The notes beneath the pieces are model-generated. The model worked only from the letters and a program-made list of their open reading frames with translations, was not told where the DNA came from and made no database searches. Source: Heterohyrax brucei (Eukaryota; Chordata; Mammalia; Hyracoidea; Procaviidae). Taken from it: 64,000 nt of DNA. Of this stretch, positions 60,157 through 64,000 are shown one piece after another (the first letter of the stretch is position 1; every line of letters starts with the position of its first letter). The DNA is taken from positions 220,801,323 to 220,865,322 of the forward strand of contig CM053140.1 of NCBI GenBank assembly GCA_028571685.1. The letters are read 5' to 3'. Position numbers and translations under genes: made by a program.

Positions 60157-60257
60157 GTGTGTGTGTATATATACAAATACCTCTATATTCACACTCACAC
60201 ACCTTGTATGTATATATATGTATACACACACACACATACACACACACACACACACAC
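60157..60257. repeat. Compound TG/TA/CA microsatellite
   Basis: gtgtgtgtatatatac at 60157, then tatgtatatatatgtatac and a (CA)n run at about 60223-60257. It lies about 0.2 kb inside intron 1 from the exon 1 donor. The TG and CA arms could fold back on each other, and alternating purine-pyrimidine sequence can form Z-DNA. Confidence 0.85.
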
Positions 60258-60475
60258 GTATGTACCCAGCTACATCACGGCATGGACGATTGCACTTTCG
60301 GTCACAACGCTCCTATAAATTTTAGTCTTCCGCCATGTAGTTGCTAGCCAAAATGGGAAGAGAAATAACATTTTAAAAGAAAGCGCTGTGGTGATTCGGT
60401 CCCCATTGTTTCTCCCTGCGAGAGAGGGAGAAAAACAAAAAACCCCAAGAAAGGAAAAGAAAAGCCTCCATCTCA

Positions 60476-60751
<276 letters not shown>

Positions 60752-61052
60752 TCAAGCTGTCTTCAAATCCTTTCCAGAATAAACAGGGAAGGGGGGAAAA
60801 AAGAAGACCAAAAGAAGAAGAAAAAAAAAAAAATCCCTTTGCCTCTTTAGAGGATGGTGGGAGGATGGGGGAGGGGGAAGGGGGCGTGAAGAGGTTGCAG
60901 GGTGAGGGTGGGGATAAGGGCTGGTGGGGAAGGGTGTTGACTCCAAAAAGCAAGAAAAATAAACCACCTTCCCACTTGGCAAAAAGAAATCAGAGCTGGC
61001 TTTGGGTTTTTCAGTCTGGTCTCCTTTGCAAGGCAGAATGGGCTCCCGTCGC

Positions 61053-61088
61053 TTAAATCTGTGGCTTAATCCTTTTGCAAATATGCAT
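61053..61088 (-). other. Possible short uORF in PBX1 5' leader
   Basis: A minus-strand ATG at 61088-61086 opens a 12-codon frame including the stop, beginning MHICKRIKP. It overlaps an AT-rich patch (tgcaaatatgcat at about 61076-61088) inside the otherwise GC-rich island; that patch resembles a POU octamer. Whether it is transcribed depends on the start site, which is unknown, so it may equally be a factor-binding site upstream of the mRNA. Confidence 0.3.
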
Positions 61089-61462
61089 TGATCGGGAGAG
61101 AGGAAGGCAGGAGGATTGCAACGCAAACTTTCCCCCCCACCCCCTGCTGCCCCCCACCCCCACTCCGGGCCAGAGCAATCTCAAAGGGGGTGGGCTGTTG
61201 CAAAAGCCAGATCTCCCCCAGCCGCGGCCGCCGGCAAAGCACAGGCTCTCTTCTTCTCCTCCGTGCTCTGCAAACTCCAGCAGCCCGTCAGCCTCCTGCT
61301 TTTGTTTAGCTAGGGCTCAGGACTCCAGAAACACACACGGAAAAACCACAGCCGGAGAGGAGCAGGAGGAGGAGAAGGAGGAGAGGGGAGGGGGCAACGG
61401 AGAGGGGAAGGGGGCGGGGAAGCCAGGGGCGGGGGCAGGAGGAGGGAGGAGGCCCGGCCCGG

Positions 61463-61471
61463 CCCCGCCCC
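61463..61471 (-). promoter_or_regulatory. Sp/KLF GC box GGGGCGGGG
   Basis: The plus strand CCCCGCCCC is a perfect Sp1/KLF box on the gene strand. More CCGCCC motifs follow within 40 bp on the plus strand. Together with the CCAAT box it supports a core promoter near 61400-61600. Confidence 0.6.
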
Positions 61472-61512
61472 GGGACCGCCCCCTTCCCCGCCCTCGGGCC
61501 CGCCCCCCGGCC

Positions 61513-61522
61513 CTGATTGGCC
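61513..61522 (-). promoter_or_regulatory. CCAAT box (NF-Y type)
   Basis: The plus strand ctgattggcc reads GGCCAATCAG on the minus strand, a strong NF-Y-type CCAAT element. It lies about 90 bp downstream of the PBX-MEIS decamer in the direction of PBX1 transcription, among GC boxes. This is a typical layout for a TATA-less CpG-island promoter. Confidence 0.65.
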
Positions 61523-61607
61523 GTCGGAGAGAAGCCGGGCCCCTCCTCCCCGACTTTCCGCCCGCGCCGCCCCTGCGACCTCCTCCGGCTCCTCCTCGCC
61601 CGGCGCG

Positions 61608-61617
61608 CTGTCAATCA
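61608..61617 (-). promoter_or_regulatory. PBX-MEIS/PREP composite site TGATTGACAG
   Basis: The plus strand reads ctgtcaatca, so the minus strand is exactly TGATTGACAG, the consensus decamer for PBX with MEIS or PREP1 (PBX half TGAT, MEIS half TGACAG). It sits inside the CpG island about 0.95 kb upstream of the PBX1 start codon. The match is seen directly; autoregulation is inferred. Confidence 0.7.
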
Positions 61618-61740
61618 GGGGTCCGAGGGGGGCCGGGAGGAGGGCTGAGCTAAAGCCCGGTCTCCGGCCCTTAAAGGCGCCAGGGGGCTGTCGTGCCACC
61701 TCGGTGGGTCACTCTTCCCTTGCCTCTCCCGTCTCTCTCG

Positions 61741-62264
61741 GGTTCTGTCCTTGAGGAAAACGTGCTTCCCCTGAAGTGTAAATGCATCAGGTTAACCAGA
61801 ACGAACACAGTCCGATCTGCAGTCGTCGTGGTTTTTCTTTGGCTGTAACATGGCCACTGGAAACTTGAGTCTTTGAAAACTTCAGAATCCAGGGAAGGAG
61901 AGGCAAAAGTTTGTCGGCACGAAGTACTTATGAAAACGAAATGAAACTGTTAGTATAATTAATAAGGATTGCTAATAAGCAGCAGGTATAATAATAGATA
62001 AAAACTGTCACAGAAAGTTAAAAGGAATACTGATGTGACATTTTCATTGCATGAGTTAATTATGGACTATGAAACTAAATAATATTTTTAAAAAAAGGCG
62101 ATTAAGAAATAAGTTCACCAAATGAAACTAATTCAACATTTCTCTCCTTCCCCCGGGTGAAATTAGTTATTTGGCTTAAATACTTCCTATAGAAATGCAT
62201 TATCACAGTCTGGTTCTAGTTTTTAATGTAATTTAATAAGCATTATTAACTGGGAGAAGGGAAC
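61741..62264. other. Upstream flank of PBX1, unique sequence
   Basis: Immediately beyond the CpG island the sequence becomes AT-rich with no repeat recognised. Upstream (distal) regulatory DNA is possible, but no specific element can be named. Confidence 0.4.
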
Positions 62265-62465
62265 TGACATTTATTGAATGCCTACTATGCACCAACTTGG
62301 CACTTGGCTACTCATTTACGTGCATTGTCTTCTTTAGTTCCCAAGACATCTCTGTGACTTACGGACTATCAGCTCAGTTTTCTGGAGGGGGACCTCAGAA
62401 AAGTTGAATGATTTGCCTAACTTTCTATAGTTATTAAATATCAAAGCTGGAATTGAAACACAAGC
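62265..62465 (-). repeat. MIR SINE
   Basis: gacatttattgaatgcctactatgcaccaacttggcac, gtgcattgtcttctttagttcccaag, and agaaaagttgaatgatttgcctaactttc then aaagctggaattgaaaca. Near full length. Confidence 0.85.
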
Positions 62466-62589
62466 ACGGTTCTATCCAAAAGCATGGTGTTTCCGCTATA
62501 GAACCTGCCTCCCTGTAATGGAAGTATGAGAAGTACAAATATTAGTTACGTGTATTGCCTCTTTTGGGGGAAGAGACTTAAAGTGCTTT

Positions 62590-62763
62590 CAAAACCAAAG
62601 CCCCAGCCAGTTGCTATAGAGTCTGACTCCTTGCAATCAATCCCCTGTGTTGCAGAGTAGAACTTTTGGCACTAGTTCCAGAAGCTCCTTTGCATGTGTT
62701 TGAATTATGAGCCTTTTCAGTAAGTAGACGAGTGCCTAACTTTTTCGCCACCCAAGGACTCCA
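62590..62763 (-). repeat. AfroSINE
   Basis: ccaaagccccagccagttgctatagagtctgactccttgc, then gtagaacttttggcactagttccagaagctcc, gtgtttgaattatgagccttttcagtaagtagacg and cacccaaggactcc. Old copy; first SINE after the SINE-free block. Confidence 0.82.
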
Positions 62764-63640
62764 AGGATACTTGTTTAAACAAGATGACTTAAATTCAAAA
62801 TGAGTGGGAAAGAATAAAGAAAAATAAGAATAAAATGATATCAGAAACAAAGGCAATAAACTTGTAGCTCAAGTCCTATACACTAGTTCTAGGTGGACCA
62901 CAAATTTGCTTCCAATCTTCTTATCATGCAGGCAAGGGAGGAAATCCAACAGGTTACACAGTCGTAATGTCTGTGAGATCAAATATATCAGACCAACTGC
63001 AGAAAAAGCCCAGCATATTTTGGAATAGAGAATATTTTAGTGTGTAGCCTGACCTCTTCCAGGATGGCAGTAGAGCCAAGGAAAATGCCAGGTGCTATGA
63101 AATGAAGGAAAATTTTGTTCCTTTCGTCTGTCCAGCCTCCTTCCCAATCTTTATGAAAAGCAAGTTTGGCAAAATAAGGAGCGCTTAAATGAAAGCATTT
63201 CAAAGCAGTTCTTTACAAGCTAGTTGGCAATTCTTCCTATGAGGACATGTAACAGTGAGCATTAGTTGTAATTACAGTGTCCTATCACTTTAATAACAAC
63301 TATTTGATTCACATACATACCGTGACTTGTAACCTGTTTTATCAACACTGATGAAAAGTTGAGCACTAAACTGTGTCCTCAAATTATATATCACAGTGTC
63401 AGTTAGTATATCCCTTAGAGCAGTGGAAGTTATCACATCTTAAAGCATGGAACAAAATCAACCCAGAATCTTTAAGAAATCATTTTTTGAGTAAATATTT
63501 CTAACTGCAAGTCTAACAAAAGCTTGAAAGATAAAGCATTAGAAAAGGTATCATCAAAACAGGAAAGTCCTTGTCATGCAGAAACATTTTAGCAAGAAAA
63601 TATGAAGTATACGAAACAGTAATGCACAATAACCTTAATA
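62764..63640. other. Unique upstream sequence
   Basis: AT-rich, no gene or recognised repeat. Two minus-strand ORFs of 71-80 codons nearby are featureless or overlap the SINE. Confidence 0.4.
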
Positions 63641-63720
63641 TTTGTTGAGCACTTACTGTGGTTAAGTATTTACACTCAAAGTTCTTTATTAGTTCACTCT
63701 TAACTGTCTTACCTCATTAC
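63640..63720 (-). repeat. MIR fragment
   Basis: atttgttgagcacttactgtggttaagtatttacactcaaagttctttattagttcactc is the reversed 3' part of MIR. Confidence 0.55.
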
Positions 63721-63951
63721 CTATGTATTTGGCCAAATACATTTCAATATATATAGTAAATGCTGTAGAAGTGATGTCATGGTCTAGAAATCCTGTAAGG
63801 AATTAGAGAAGGGGACAACTCCATCAGGTTGATAGGAAGTGGCCTTTAAGGGGAGTCTGAAGGAAGAGCTGGCTCTGGAAAACAGGGTAAATGAATGTGA
63901 CAGAAAAACAGAGATTCTTTTGGACTGCAGTGGCAATGACAACCGCCGCGA

Positions 63952-64000
63952 AATACTACTGCCACTGAGTTACTTTGAATCAAAGCGACCCGGTAGAACA
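63952..64000 (-). repeat. AfroSINE, cut by window end
   Basis: atactactgccactgagttactttgaatcaaagcgacccggtagaaca is the start of a minus-strand AfroSINE that continues past the right edge. Confidence 0.85.

Noticed and set aside
61075-61653. 192-codon plus-strand ORF (and 102-129-codon minus-strand ORFs at 61306-61699) in the promoter
   Set aside because: The peptides are Pro/Gly/Arg/Ala-rich low complexity, open in several frames at once, as expected for a CpG island with few stop codons. No domain is visible.

Overview
This window is mammalian nuclear DNA, most likely from a paenungulate afrotherian; elephant is my best guess, with manatee and hyrax not excluded. More than thirty copies or fragments of a tRNA-derived SINE carry the AfroSINE hallmarks: a 5' 'ccctggtggcgcagtggttaag'-type head, a 'ggcagttcgaatcc' B box, and a 'tatgagtcggaatcgactcgacggca' 3' body. 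They sit among ancient mammal-wide MIR and L2 relics, L1 elements and an RTE-type LINE. No bacterial or viral genes are seen, and almost every ORF in the window is either a chance reading frame or part of a LINE.

The only protein-coding gene I can support is PBX1, a TALE homeodomain transcription factor, on the minus strand. Coding exon 1 (60477-60667) starts with [15 protein letters not shown] and ends in a GTGAGA donor. Exon 2 (57158-57231, 74 nt) encodes [20 protein letters not shown] and ends in a GTAGGA donor. Together they encode residues 1-88, the start of the PBC-A domain, plus the first base of codon 89. The promoter-side CpG island covers about 60500-61740. It holds GC boxes, an inverted CCAAT box and an exact PBX-MEIS/PREP decamer. 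Everything left of 57157 is the start of the very large intron 2, which continues past the left edge. In human the equivalent intron takes the t(1;19) breakpoints that make TCF3(E2A)-PBX1.

Layout. 1-10 kb: intron with MIRs and scattered AfroSINEs. 10.5-11.9 kb and 17.3-18.9 kb: two 5'-truncated L1 3' ends on the plus strand, antisense to PBX1. 19.7-27.0 kb: a nearly full-length but decayed L1 on the minus strand, interrupted by a 317-bp younger L1 tail with a perfect 17-bp target-site duplication. 27-34 kb: dense AfroSINEs, an RTE 3' fragment and a 61-62 bp minisatellite of about seven units. 34-46 kb: mixed unique and SINE sequence, including the longest ORF in the window (278 codons, probably chance). 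46.1-46.4 kb: an isolated intragenic CpG-rich patch. 48.5-51.1 kb: a DNA-transposon relic, an old L1 tail and a 117-bp direct duplication. 52.9-62.6 kb: no AfroSINE recognised around the two exons and promoter, which suggests constraint. 62.6-64 kb: SINEs resume upstream of the gene.

The most useful leads are the PBX-MEIS site in PBX1's own promoter, the SINE-free block with a PBX recognition sequence, the intragenic CpG patch, the SINE/RTE-like tail inside an L1 3' UTR, and the 117-bp duplication. I found no clearly new biological system.
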